This document shows positions 45,730 to 59,464 of a stretch of DNA of 64,000 bases, piece by piece. Under the pieces are notes generated by a model. It saw only the letters and a program-made list of their open reading frames with translations, did not search any database and was not told the DNA's origin. Every line of letters starts with the position of its first letter. Positions within the stretch are counted from its first letter, which is position 1. The stretch lies in the NCBI GenBank assembly GCA_964019165.1, contig OZ025268.1, positions 2,116,001-2,180,000 on the forward strand, read 5' to 3'. This DNA comes from Mastigias papua (lineage: Eukaryota; Cnidaria; Scyphozoa; Rhizostomeae; Mastigiidae). A program made the translations under genes and the position numbers.

Positions 45730-48187
45730 TATTGCCTTGCTTTTATGTTGATACGGAAATGTACAATTGTTGTTGCATGCAAATTCCTCTTGCATGCAAT
45801 CTTTTTAACGTGTTTTACGCCCTCAGAGCATGTCTAGAAGGTAGAGCTCTTTCCAGAAGGCACAGTGGTGTGCTACTTATGAGTTTGTTCAGAGGGCTGT
45901 TAATAGCAGTAGAGTGGTATAATGGTGAACTTACTCTTTGGAGTTAATATGTTTGCTATCTGGCGCCCCTATGTGAAAGAGACAACTTTTCAGATCGGCT
46001 ATCCCAACCAAGTATTCGATGCTTGACGATGTGACTCACTTGTCACAGAGTTTTTTACATGTAAAATACATTTTAGTTTTGAGACGGGATTAGATAGCAG
46101 TTCTAACTTTTATGTCTGGACTTTCTTCGTTTATGGAACTTTTATCTTTGTCAGGAAGTCGTCCCATTGATTTCGTCTTGCTTTCAAGCGTATCATCAAT
46201 TGTATCTGCATAAGTGCAGTTTTCAGTTTTATATCTTTAGTGTGATCAATATCGGAGGTGTAGAAGAAGGCGATGTAATCAACCGTAGGCCAAAATCGCA
46301 TATGATACCTGTGTTAGTGAGTGTTCATATTGGGTGATGGTTGCAGCCGGGCGCGGGTCTAGATTACCAGCTCATACACAACTCTTTCAGTATCCTTTGG
46401 AAATAGCTACATAAGCACTGTTCAGTGCACGTTGCAAAGCTTTCTGTCAGGTCTGTATTAGTCCGGAAAAGCCAATGAGATTATGTGAATCGGAATGGTA
46501 GTTTGGATACTCTTTGCATTTACAACACTTACAAGAGTTGTGGGCCGCGATAAGAATGATGGTATTGGGGTAAACTGTGTATCAGCTGATTTTAATTGAA
46601 AGCGTTCTGCTAAAGTGCAGAAAAGTCACAGCTTCACGTCTGTGACCCGGAGGAAGATTTTGCTTTTGTGTCACATTTGAGGAACTTTTTGTTGTATTCA
46701 TTGACATTCCAGTTTGAGCAAACCCCTAGGTTAATATGACATTTACTTCTAAAGGCACAGCTCTTGCGTTAACTGGTTAAAACTAAAGTGCAAGGGCCAG
46801 ATATTTGTTGTAGACTAATAGTTTACAACGAAGTCGCTATAATTCTGAATCTCTTAAATGAGTAAGGTTTGTTGTGAAGAATTTTGGTAGACGCAGAAAA
46901 ATAGGGAATCTTTGTGGACTATGCTGTCTGCCTCCATGTATGATGTTCACTATCACTGTTAGCTTGAGCACCTGCTTGATCAGTTGCATCGTTATCAGTA
47001 ATCATTGTATCGCTTGTCATCATCATTCGTACCAGCAGAGGCAACAACTGCGTATTGCAGCTTTGCGACATTTTCTCCCCTCTCTGAGGGGTAGCTTACA
47101 ATCGTTGCATATATCGTTACCTCATTAGTATTCAGATATTGAATTAGAAATGAAATGTCAAGAGTTTGTTTGTAATCTGTTTTCATATGTTATCGGATTG
47201 AACGTAATACTTGTCGATTGGATCTCCAGACGTACGTGTTTAAATTCAAATGTAAAGTCTTGATCACAATCTCATTTGATGTATTTGCAGGAATAGATAC
47301 TGTTTATTTATCTAGTTAATTTCGTAAATAAATGAAGTGCTTTTTCGCTTTTGGATAACTGTATAGGCATCACTTGATGATTTCATCGAAGGTTATTACT
47401 GTCTATGGAAACTCACTCGTGTGATTTAGAGGGAGGGGTGAAAAGAGGAGAATTTGACCTCTCCAAAACTCATTAACGATCTACAGTCAATCAACTGACG
47501 CATTTTGTTTTAAGGGGTTAAAAGTCCCCTTGTTTGTTTAACACTTTCATTTATAATTTTGAGGACTATGCTATGCAGCTATCCTGAAAATGAGAGGCGA
47601 AATTTGGACCGGCCTCATCCTCAATTTCAGTAAAAAAACTTCAGTGCACTGAGTATGAAAACTCTCCTTTTACCAGATGAAGGAACCAGCCCGTTAAATT
47701 GAAAACTCTCAGATAAAAGCTAACTCGAAACCAGGTATGGAAACACAGACAATTGGTGTCAGTTTCATGTTTCATTTTCAGATTGATCAGTGTACAGTCA
47801 TTAATATTGCTGTTCAGTAAGAATTGACAGTTTCCATGTGCAACGATCATTAAGGTATCAGTGCTTTTTAATGTAATTAGTGTTGCCGAGAGGGTAGGGC
47901 AAGAGGGGATTATAGTACTTCGGGATGCTGTGGAGGGGATCTGAGGTGCCAAGTCCCTTTTGTTATAATGAGGAGAGTTTTGGGGGCCCACTCCCCTCCC
48001 AATAAGCATATGCTAGTTTAGTTACTTCTCAGTTTGTGGGTGTCAGCGAACCTTCAGCTACAACTTAATGCTTATTGTACCTCAATTACATTTGATATAC
48101 TTGAGTACTGAAGAAAATATCAATCGAAGCATTTAAGTTATAAGAAAGAATAGTTTTGAATTGTCCTATATATATAGATATAAGAAA
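45730..48187. other. Intergenic sequence, no gene seen
   Basis: No supported exon or repeat. Open frames are short and without motifs. Confidence 0.45.
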
Positions 48188-48215
48188 CATATATATATAT
48201 ATAAACATATATATA

Positions 48216-48293
<78 letters not shown>

Positions 48294-48337
48294 ATATATA
48301 TATATATATATATATCTATATATATATATATATATAT
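48188..48337. repeat. (TA)n microsatellite, interrupted
   Basis: TA dinucleotide with a few AAA and CTA interruptions; followed after 54 bp by a second TA tract. Confidence 0.97.
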
Positions 48338-48388
48338 TTTTCTGAGCATTATATCAACCTTTCTGTTTGCACCGAAAAAGGAGAAATC

Positions 48389-48492
<104 letters not shown>

Positions 48493-48538
48493 CGTTATAT
48501 GGCCTTTGCCGAATGAAGAGAACATAGTACGCTTGGCT

Positions 48539-48564
48539 CTGAAGAAGGCACTACATGCCGAAAC
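48539..48564 (+). ncRNA. Hammerhead-like core, probably degraded
   Basis: CTGAAGA (48539-48545) fits CUGANGA. A GGCA/TGCC stem with loop CTACA (48547-48559) and GAAAC (48560-48564) follow. One A is unpaired between core and stem II, as in the palindrome at 5071-5204. No stem III with a cleavage site could be drawn. Its position beside a (TA)n tract suggests the same kind of retroelement terminus. Confidence 0.5.
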
Positions 48565-51477
48565 ATAGAGGAGACCATAGATAAGTTTTTACTTGTAAAG
48601 GCTGTAAACTTTCAAGTTTTAGCTTCTTGAGCTGTAAACTATTATTTTATATTTATGTAATAAGTTCCAGATTTTGAAGCGTATGTCATGCCCTTAGAAA
48701 ACCAAAGAAGATTTTTGTTTAAGCAATAGTACGTAGTTTTTAATCAAGAGTAACCAATTTTCATTTAGATCTCGGCGACAATTCTTGATCACTCATTAAA
48801 AGAGGGGAAGTCGTGTTCCATACTGGCTAAATATGTTCAATCGAGTAACTACATAGGAGCCATAAGATAACTGGGTGGCTCAGCGTGTATTGGCCACTTT
48901 TGCATTAGAATATCATTATTGTTTGGTCAAAGGTCGAGTGGATTAGAGTTATAATCAGTTATCAAAACCATAAGCAATCTCGTGATAGAAGTGTGTCATT
49001 TAGCTTCTTCATATGGCTCTGTATATTCAGGGCCATACACCTAAATATTTCGTAGCATCTTGTCACAAAATGTGATACGCACGTCTGTCTTATAAGATCC
49101 ATATACTTTATGCCAAAGCTCAATGTTCGTGATTTTTTGATAATCGTAGGCTCGAATATTTTTAAAAGTTGCTTTCATTTCAAGAGTCATTTCTCTGCAA
49201 GTATTCGAGAAACATCATGCTGTATACGGTTTTTTAGACTTTCCGTCAAGGGCTACTGTTGAAAATAAAGCAATGAATGTTGATAACTATTAACAATCTC
49301 ATCAGAATTTGTTTGCTACAGAATGTCGAGTGCTTGTGAAGGTTCGCATATGAGACTGAGCATCTTCTACCAGTGTTCTTAACTTTTGGCAAATCGAACC
49401 TTGGTGTTCTTGGTGTTCTCCCAAAAAAGAGTACTTCTCCAACCTCCACTATCACGTGCTTTTTGAATGATTCCTTTTGCCATCTCAGCATTCAGATCTA
49501 CATGCTGATTTACTGGCACTGATGGTAGGGAGCCAATCAAAGTAAAAGGCAGCGGTACTTTACTGTATGCAAATTTTGCCAATTTCTGCACGAGACCATT
49601 AATGTTTACCTATTTATTTCCGACGTAGACCTACTCAACTTCAATTTGTGAGCGTATTGCACCCATGATATAAACATATAGTTCAAAGTACTACGAAAAA
49701 TGGCAGTGATGTTTGAACCTGAAGAATAGATAGTTATTATACATACTCCAGTGAAACCTAGATCACACGATCTCAATGTGGCCATTTGGAAATGCAACAT
49801 TTGTTCGATACGCCATGCATTCAAGTCTTGACATGCCTATACAATATTTCCATAATTATATGAACTTCTTACCACCCACAGTTAGAGCGAACCACTGGAA
49901 CTGGCAAAGCCCAATCGATGCACATCTTATCTTCTCTTTAGGCACTCCCTGTTGTTGCATAGCTTTCTGTTGAACCCATTGGACTCTCCTATCATCTAAA
50001 CACATATTCATCCTTATGCATGAAAGCCACCCCAAGCCAATTGAGCGGAAAAGACCCGGCAATATTATCAAGGAACTTGCAATATTTAACAGTACAATCA
50101 CAGGATAGATATTCTGTTGTACAATACTGGTACATATTGATTGGAAATACCGGCAGATATTAATCTAAATCAAAATTACAATAGTATATATGACATTTGC
50201 ACACAATTATAAGATAATCTGCTACAGATTCTAATTTTAACTCTGACCGTACTTATTGATGATTATACAAGAAATATTTAAAGCAAATAACATTGTTTAT
50301 TACTAAATAACAGATTATTTTAGATATTGTAGAGTAGGCGTAGTACTTATTTACTTCTGAACAGGTCCACATCAGCAAAAGCAACTCGTAATTGACTTGC
50401 CCTGAACAAAGTAATGTACGTTCATATGTAATATACGTATGCATGTACATATTGGCAGTTGGAACATGAGATGTAGACTTATGCCAAACACTTAATGCAT
50501 CAAAATGAGCTTATGTATGTAGATAATATATCATTTATGTATCCGTGGTCCATTAGGTGGAGCTAGTAAGGGGGGCTGGGAGAACTGTAGCCCCTCCAAT
50601 TTTTCTAGAAATTGTACTGTAGTATAACATAAAAAGAACCCAAACATTAAATTCCATAAAGTACAGTTAATGAGCAAGAATTAACTATTCAATATCCTAT
50701 CACACTAATTCATAATTGAAGCTTATTGAGATTGGACAAGTTTAAGATATTTCAGCTGCTGAGATCCTTGCATATTTGTGTTTTTTCACTATTCTACTTA
50801 CGCACACGTATTGTGTTTTAAAATCAAACCTGAAAAGGTTCTGGGTACTGGAGCCAGTCAATTCAAGCATGGTGCAAAACAAATTCACTATCTTGCAGCC
50901 TTGAGCACACAATGTAGGGCTGATAATTCTTCATAATATATTAATATAATAATTCTTCATCATTAGGCGAAAGTTGTCACACTTATTTTGGCACATTAAC
51001 CCAAAGAACGTTTTAGAGCATGAACTTTGTAAAATCTTTACTGACTCTTGTTGTGAGTTTTATGCGAACGTAAACGAGGGCTTTAAGCGCCTTCTTTATC
51101 CCAAACTTAGTGGTCTCTATACCCTTAGGCTTTTATCCTCCCTCTAGCCCCCTTCCACTAAAAATTAGTGCTCTGCTGTCTCTGCACTTGTTTTTAAAGT
51201 GTTCGGACTAGTTCGGACATGGGCCCACTGATCAGTGCATGGGCCCAGCATCCAAAGTCTATTGTTCTGATCGCCTCGATTTCAAGCTCATCTCCCATGA
51301 TTCTATGCAACCTAAACCTAAACAAAAATAAATGATGATGATTTTTAATTCCAAGTTTTTGAATACTGAATGATCTTCTAGGATTTAGACAAGTGGATAA
51401 AACTACTATGGACTTCATTATTAGACTGTTCAATGTATGAATTATTGGATCTAGACTGCGAAATACTTCTGTAGTCG
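48565..51477. other. Upstream region of the F-box gene
   Basis: No supported gene. On the - strand two frames (50101-49856 and 49591-49379) have more protein-like composition than their surroundings but no recognisable motif. Confidence 0.4.
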
Positions 51478-51543
51478 ATGTACCCGAACAACAGCCATCA
51501 TAAATTTAGCAATGGAACAACTCGAAGTAGAAGCAGATTTGAG
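51478..51543 (+). CDS. FBXL20-like: FBXL2/FBXL20-type F-box LRR protein, coding exon 1
   Basis: Twenty-two codons from an ATG at 51478, with an in-frame TAG just upstream (51472), to a GTGAGT donor at 51544, phase 0. It reads MYPNNSHHKFSNG, then TTRSRSRFE. The SRFE end matches the N-terminus of vertebrate FBXL20 (an SRFE preceding the INKKLPKELLL segment). FBXL2/FBXL20 are substrate receptors of SCF (SKP1-CUL1-F-box) ubiquitin ligases, with an F-box, leucine-rich repeats and a C-terminal CaaX-type lipidation signal. Only the extreme N-terminus is here. The identification relies on the exons at 59400 and 62332. Confidence 0.8.
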
Positions 51544-54500
51544 GTGAGTTGTTTTTGTCGGTCATTAAGTCTTCCATTTATCATCCATCGCTTTCCTTTC
51601 GATAAGCTCTATCGAAATTTCTCAAAACTTAATTGGAAATTACGAAGCATGGATACGACTCTTACTGTTAATTTTTTTGCAAATTTGAAGGGAGCGTAAA
51701 ACGGTAATCGTCGATTTTCAATTTCTGTGAAAGCCATCAGGAAAAGACAAAAATCAAATTCCTCAGCTAAGCCGAAGTTTAGGCCCTCGCTGTGATCTCG
51801 GAACTTTGTATTGACAGTTTATTTTCACGTAAAGGCTCATGTTTAAACGCCGTATTGAGTATTTGTTCCTGCCATTTTACAAAGGAGCATATTTGGTTCG
51901 TTACAAAGTAAAAGTGATTGGTTACAATGTATCTTTTCAAAAAACACATCGAAATCAATTGGGCAGTTCATTGGGCGATAGGATAGGAAGGTGGTCAGAG
52001 GAATTCGTATCAGTTTCGATTTGCGTAACTGAAATATTGAGAGCTAGAGCACTTAGTTGTGTTTTACTGTTTACTTAAAATGCAGCCAACTTATTGTGGG
52101 TATTGTAATTAAAGATTATGTAGCTGTACACTAAATAAGGAAAACGTAATCTTATTTATTGTTTTTAGTTTGAATTTTTTCATTACTTTTACGAGATACA
52201 TAAAGCAGGCTTAATGCTTTGAAGTATGGAAGTTTTTGTTTGAAATTTTGGGAATTTATCTACCCTTTTGATTTTCACAAGTAGTAGTGAGACAGCACAT
52301 GTAGTTTCTTTGTGTTGAATGCAAGAGAACAAGCAAATTGTCAATGGATGGCATGGCATGGCATGGCAGACCACCTCTGAAGAAAGTTAAATTTTTCTAT
52401 AGTATTCAAATTTAGTTTTCTTGTTCATTTGCTTTATAACTATTAATTTAATTAGCATTAGGGGCCCCTTGAATGTACATAAAGTTTGCAAAGTAAATGC
52501 CTTCACTGTTAGTCTCATAGTCCCACTTGGGAAATATTATGGGTTATAACATTAGTACAGGCTGAGTATTCTGAAGGGTAGGAAAGTTTGGGTGCAAATA
52601 GAATGGGAACTTAAGCATCTCTGATTTAGTGTTGGACTTCAATGCATCAATGTAGTAGTCTTCACAGCAAGCAAAGCATGTTCCATTTTGCCATGGAATA
52701 TGATGTTGTTGATATTTTTAAGTGTTTTAAGGTACGATACTTAGGAATATCAATTGATGGATGCTGAATGTATTATGTAATTTGAAAGTTCTTTTGCTTT
52801 TGTTTTGGAATTTCAAGCTTCTTCTGATTTTGTGTGAAATTGATAAAAATTCTTTCATGGTACTGGTCACTCTTGGGAGGCAGAGAATCTCCCTCTGTGG
52901 ATTAGTTGATATCTCCATGTGGCTGAGCAAATGTATAGCAGCCTCACAAATCTTAGAGACTTTGTCTCTTATTCATTTTTGAACAACATTTAAATTTAAG
53001 AGTAAGTCAGTACATACCTTAGCTAGTTTCTTATCAAGCTCATCTTGATAACTATTATGATCCTTAACTAAGCCTCTCGTAGTGCTATTTTGCTTTTAAA
53101 ACTCATTCACATGTACACATATATACATCATGTGTACATTTTACAACAATATCTGGATTAGATAGTCATAGTCCATGTTTTAGGAAGCAGTTCTTGATGA
53201 CATCCAGTGGCACCCTTTTGTGTATCTATAGAGTGGATAACAGTAGTAAACTTGCTGACTTTTATAAAGCAGATTTGCAGTCTGCCTATATTTTAGTTGC
53301 TAGAACCATCCTACTATGTATGGAACTGCTAACTAATCCACCTTAGGAAGCAGTTGCCCACCTTGGCCCTACAACAACTGCCACTGTTGACATCAGTGAA
53401 TAGTAGGTGCTCGCTTATCTTTTCCAGTCTTATTCTAGTGATTGACAAAAGACTTCACTTAGTAGCGATCACCACCCACATTATTAATAGCAATATGTCT
53501 TACAGAGATCTGTAGAAGACATAGTACAAAGCATTGTTGTGCAATGTCATTTTAAGGACATGGTTTCTTTGACCAATGTGGGAAAGTGATATGTGAGTCA
53601 CTATAGTACAAATCAATGGCCATTCCTAACCAAGAATTTTCCCTGCCACTGAAATGAGATAAATAACATCCACAGCACGATGGTTCTGTTGCACCCTTGA
53701 TTCTGAAGATAGTCCACTAAAGTCAATACTGCTGGTTGTTGACTTATCAGTAATGACATATTAATGATTGATGGTGATTAATCAATGATTAGTCAGTTAT
53801 TACATGATACATGATTTATCTTCAAGGTAGTTTTGCTGCTTCTTGTTTTTAAATAATACCCTTTTACATGTTTTTCACATAGAAAATCTTTCTTGAGTTG
53901 TGAGCACCCAAAGATATCATTGTGGAATTCAATAAGATAGCTCAAATATTTTGTATGTAAGTATTAAATACTACCTGCCAAGAGACAAAGAGCTTGAAGC
54001 ATGGTTATGGACTGACAATCAAATTCAGCAAATGTTAGGCAGGTCATATTAAAGTTGCTTGGCATTTTCTTTTGATTCAGGCGCTCAACAGGAGTAGTGG
54101 CAGCTGTAAGACATTTTGTTTGATAACCAGGTCGAACTCGACAATCACCCATTGCTATAAAGGATGCGGTCTGGAATGAACCGAGTCTTGGTAGTTTCTA
54201 TGTTGGCAACGTAAATAGAAATGGGATTGGGCAGTTTTTGGCGGTGTAGGGTGTTTTGGGCAGGTCTTTTAGCGCAGATCTCGAAAGAATCATGAAAGAA
54301 ACTGCGTTTATGAAATCTAGGTTGTCGCAAAGTTTTGTTACGATGGACTAGTTATTTGAGAAAGCTGTTACAACCAATAAATGTAACAGTCAGTCTGTCA
54401 TATTCATTGCTGTACTCGCTTTCCTATGGTAATAACTGGTTTCAACCTTTGAACCTAAATTTATTTTGATTGATTAATGGTTTTTAGGCCACCTACCCCA

Positions 54501-55994
54501 CCTGTACCCACCTCTATCTGCTCTCAACCCAACCAATACCCCCTACTTAAAGTCACTCAGTAGGACTTGAATTTCCACTACTGCGCACACGAACGCTTGT
54601 CTGTTGAGAAGTGCACGACTGACACACTGGCCATCAAGAAGTGGAGGGACATATCCTGACCAGGGAGTCTTAGGGCAACACTCCATCGTTGTAAGGAACC
54701 TACCACAAGACTTAGTTTTGAAAGATCCTCACATTATGAGCTCTTCTTGCGATATTTTAGTACTAAATATTCGTTGCTGTAGACATTGTAAGTGCTCATT
54801 GTTGATAAAGGGCACTATGGACGCTCCAAGTTTCGACGGAAACTCGCATACGAACCATTTGTTATGAGGATTACACACAAGTCCTTCGAGTTTGGCTTCT
54901 AAATTATCGATTGTTCTTTAAGGAGTTTGTGTTTAGTTGTACACGTTTCTTAGATTTTTTGGCCTTCTAATTGCAGGTTCCTTCTAAAGCGTTATGTTGT
55001 AGAAAGGATGCATACCTTTGAAAATATCTTGGCCACCCCCTTTTTCTTTGAGTAGCGCTTTTATTTTCGAACTGGGGACGCCCAGTAGTGAAGGGTTCCG
55101 AGAAGAATATTTCTGGACCACGCCCCTCAAACTCTTGCAAAAGTAGGGGCTCGGACCCCCGTTATTCCCCCTTAGTTACGCCACTGAACGGCTGTATCTA
55201 CAGCTAGGGAATGAGCGTCAATTACATTTCAATACTGTTTCACTACGTTATATACTTAGACATACACAATTTTTTGGTGTAACGTCATGGTCATTATAAA
55301 GCAATCATTACAACACGCATTATATTCACTAGCAGCAGCTAATCGACTCAAACTATCATAGTCAAAGACCAGCTGTCAATGCAGGCCTGTTGAGTTTTCT
55401 CACAGTTAATATCCTGCCTACAAATCAAAACACCCTAGAATGAAACAGAAAAGCTGGCACGGTTCAGGATGTAGGATGAAAGGAATCCCGAGACACTCTT
55501 CGAATTACACATTCTCAATGGCTATATCAGATGTTAATAATTAAAGAGAACAGCCATATCTGTTATTACGCATATATTATTTACAGCAAATTAATTATAA
55601 ATGAATTGGAATAACAAGCAAATAAGCAAAAACTGATGGATGGATAAGAAGTAGCTGGAAGTCTCCAGATGTTGCTTTTCTGGTTTCCATTATTTGTCAC
55701 CTGATTTTACATGCTGAAGCATTAGCTCTTCTAGGACGTCAGCTTTAAACGAAGTCAAATGCGTTGAGTTACACAAATCATGGTCGACCCATGCCAGAGG
55801 TTGCCCTTAGAATTGATTCCGAAGAATTTATGGTAGTAGATCTTTGTGCCATATTAATAGTTCTTCGATGAAGAAATCTGTACTATGAATATGCTACACA
55901 GCGACCAACTAACAGCACCAAGTTGTACCAGAAAACAATGCTTGCAGTTACATTAGAATCCTTCCCTTACATTAATACACCCTAGAAATACGAC

Positions 55995-56400
55995 CTTTGA
56001 ACAGAGATGTAGTGCCTGAGGGACACTGGGAGCACGTGCCATCCAGTGTTTACAAATGTTGAAAATTGTCCTCAGAGTGTTAAAATTTGCCCTTGGCTTG
56101 GCTACAAACTATGAGCGAGACCCTTGCAAAGTCACAGAGTGCCCTATTTGGTTTAATTTAAACAAATAAGTGTTCTTATACTCTATGCATTCTCCTGCTA
56201 AGTCCTTCCCTTCCTTTCTTTGTTTGCAATGAGTATTCAAGTATAGCACGCAATATTAGTATTTGGTACAAGTATCTTTTCACTACTGTGCTCCTCCACA
56301 ACCACGTGAGGAAAAAATGTCTGGAGAGGCTAAGGAAGTGGCTACCTAGCATTGGCTACAACTTTTTGCTCCCAGATATTCCCCTCAAGTTTCTATTGAC
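55995..56400 (+). repeat. Interspersed repeat family 2, copy 2
   Basis: Parallel to 15884-16240 in the same order: GTTGAAAATTGTCCTC, CTATGAGCGAG, AAAGTCACAGAGTGCC, TTGCAATGAGTATTC and a final GGCTACCTAGC-like block. The copies are diverged, so the family is old. Confidence 0.6.
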
Positions 56401-59097
56401 TTTTGTTACCGAGATTTTACAGCTTCATTCACTCACAATATCAGGGCTTAAAACTGCGTAGATCTGACTCCTACTGCGGAGGTGCAAATCAAAACTTTGG
56501 ATCTGTACTTGAGGAAAGTGTGGATTTTGGATTTGTAAATAGGGTACTCCTATTTCTTGAAAGTAGGTCTTTAGATCTAACACATAGTAACATGTGTGCC
56601 AATGACACTCATTGAAGTTTGTTAGTTTTTGAGTAGTATTCGGTTATGGTTTTAGTGACTTGCGATGTTTGGCTTCTGTCACGCCCATTGCGTAATTCAG
56701 AGAGAACTGACCACGTCCTCCTTTTTCAAAAAGTTTGAATCTGTAGGCATTCCATATTTTAGGTTCTGCTGAAGACGTCCTGGAAATGTAATGAAAGCTA
56801 ATTATTTACTCTTCAATCGCTGATAGAGATAATTTTACAATCGTTACAAGGCCATGATCTTGCCTATATTCCTTTTTGCTGCAGCATTATAAACATTTAA
56901 TTCCCAACATTTGAGGATAGAGCAGCTACAATATCGCGATTTAAATATCATTGGCAGACAACACCGTATAATTACCTGTATCACTATTAGAAATTGTCAA
57001 AATTGCCGCTGTACAATGAAAGTGTTTAAATGTTTAAAAAGACTTGCACAAAACTTGTTTGAAAGCGATTTCACTTAGCTAGATCGCGAAAAGGGAACTG
57101 GAGGAAAGAATGCCAGCCTTTTTGTCCCTCATATTCGAATTGATGTAGCACGAAAGAACTTCCACCACCATGGAATTCAAATCTACAATAATCTAACTAT
57201 GAAAGTTAGAAAGTGAAAACTCGATTTCAAAGTTAAAGACAAGCTAAAAAGCTTCCAAAATTCTAAGTTACGTATCTGTATACTTTTGCAGTGACTTTTA
57301 TTGTTTACAGTTTTTAGTACTATAACCTTTTGTAAATATGTAGACACAGGTCCTTGGTTTATAGCAACTGATAACAAACTGAACAAGTTAATCCGTCAAA
57401 AATTACTCAGTTATCATTATTATTAGTAATTTTTTTTATCAAATGTCGTTATCAATCATCCCTTGCACCATACCATGTTCACAGCGGTCTTCTTCATCAC
57501 TTTTACATTTTTCAATGCTTTCTGTGAGCATAGTGATAATTATTAGGAGCAAATTACAATATTTTCGTCCTCTTTTAAGCACCTAATTGGTTTTCCATAA
57601 AGAACTAATCCCTGCCTACCAGGTGTTTAATTCTCTAAATCATTCTTGCTTCCTCTGGTAGCTAATTGGGAGTTTTTTCTAGATTTCCTTCTTTGAGACA
57701 AAGCCAGATGGTATTAGTAATTTCATCAACTCAACACAAGTTGGATTGTGTTTTGCCAAAGCGATTAGATATAATTTCTGATCAAAATGCCGAGCTAGAG
57801 AAAGGAGAGCCAGTCTTTGTTGTGTCGGATAGATCATTTCTAATCTTGTGTAATAAATTACTCCAACACAGAGGTGGAGAGCTAAATATTTTACAAGGGG
57901 GCCCCTTCTTGTGTGAAGGGTGTGGCAAGTCAAAGCATTGACGAGACCACACCCTTCAGACTTTTCGATAACTGGTAACAGTACCATTACTTTATTGCTA
58001 ACTGGTGGAACAATGATTTATGTTAGAAATAATGGGATGAACAGCTGTAGTCTAATTCTAAAAGCACCCCATTCTATCATCCTAATTTATATGTCAACAA
58101 TACCCAGAAAAAAGAAAAAGGTGCTTAGCCCTTCTTTGAAAAGTAGAAGAGAGGCTTAGCCCTCCGCTTGTACAGCCCTGCTTCAGTAGTCGTATGATTG
58201 ATCAATATGTGAGAGGTTTAATTTGAAAATTACGTGGTAGTGATAATTGTTGCTGCTGCCTATTCGTAATAATATAAAATTTTGAGAATGATTGCCACGA
58301 GGAGCAACATTGCAGATAAATCAGAAAGAATAGCCAATTTTTATTTTTGTATTGCCATCGATACATCCATTATATTAACATACCAGCTATATGAATATAC
58401 CAGTTAATTATAGACATATCCTAAAGATCATACGGAACATTTCTGGATAGCTTATCCCATCTTCAGCAAATAATTCAGGAAAATTATTCGGGCTTTTATA
58501 TAATATTAAGTAAACAGGCGGAAAATGCCTAAATAAGGAGATATAAAAGAGGTAAATATTAGATACTACCAAAACAAGAAACCTTCAGGGGCAGGGGTTA
58601 GAAAAGGCACAGTGGTATCGAGGAATTTTGCTGGTTAAGCGTGGGTCGACCAAAATATAAAATTTTGTTTTACAGTCAAGTTTTGAACGGCTCATCTTGC
58701 TTTTGAATGTTTCTTGCGAACAAAGGTATCTAGATTATAGGTGTTTGTGTGTTACAAGAAGAACTACTAGAATATAGCTTTTTAGGCCGAAGTGCCAATG
58801 CCTGCTCATAGAATGAATGGAACTCAGATTTATTTTGTTTTAGAGCGCTGGCAGTCTAAATGTAAATTAAACAGTGAACTGGAAAGAAAGCAGTAGTGTT
58901 TAGTTTCACAATCGAACCCTTTGTCTTGCTAATAAGATCACTCCAGTGGCTTGAACGAATAAAGGTATCCAGCCTCTCGTTATAAGCCTCGGTTTCAACC
59001 AGAATGTAAACACAAAATACCGGATGAAATCGTGAGGCATTGTCATTTACTAATTGCGTGATGCTATCTATAGAACAAGACATGGCAGTTGCTAGCT

Positions 59098-59142
59098 CAT
59101 ATGCTTGATATGAAACTTGTTAATTGCTATATCAAGCATATG
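59098..59142. repeat. 14-bp inverted repeat hairpin
   Basis: CATATGCTTGATAT (59098-59111) and ATATCAAGCATATG (59129-59142) are exact reverse complements with a 17-nt loop. A further TGCTATAT ... ATATAGCA pair overlaps the right arm. Confidence 0.8.
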
Positions 59143-59399
59143 TTTCAAGGATATAGCAATAAATTTGACGTTACAGAAGAAGTTTACATCCTTGTTTATG
59201 AAAAATTGGTAATGTTGACCATCGCTCGTCGTTGTTGAATTTTCCTATTATGGATTGATTTTGAGAACCGGCATGTTGAACATTTATTGTGAAATCTCTT
59301 ATCTAGCCAGTATTCGCGAGTATACCCTTTGTGTATATACTTCAAATTATCATTATCAATTGCAGAATTGAACTTAATCAGTACCATGTGTTTTTACAG

Positions 59400-59464
59400 G
59401 GTCTCAAAGAAGAGACTGTTACTGGATATATAAACAAAAAGCTACCGAAAGAACTGCTATTAAG
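59400..59464 (+). CDS. FBXL20-like: FBXL2/FBXL20-type protein, coding exon 2: start of the F-box
   Basis: A 65-nt exon after acceptor TGTTTTTACAG (ending 59399) with GTACTT donor at 59465. It starts in phase 0 and ends with two bases (AG) of an Arg codon. It reads GLKEETVTGYINKKL, then PKELLL. INKKLPKELLLR is the signature start of the F-box in FBXL2 and FBXL20; the LP...E-L-L-L residues form the first SKP1-binding helix. Far too short for ORF-based detection; recognised by the protein motif and the matching splice phase with the next exon. Confidence 0.9.

Larger units (their letters stand above)
51544..59399. other. F-box gene intron 1 (7.9 kb)
   Basis: Phase-0 intron. It contains a GGCAT run near 52352-52368, repeat family 2 copy 2 (55995-56400) and a 14-bp inverted repeat (59098-59142). 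No other exon is needed for continuity with FBXL20. Confidence 0.55.

Noticed and set aside
47641..48009. 122-residue minus-strand frame
   Set aside because: Low-complexity and repeat-like at its N-terminus, no motif, no splice context.
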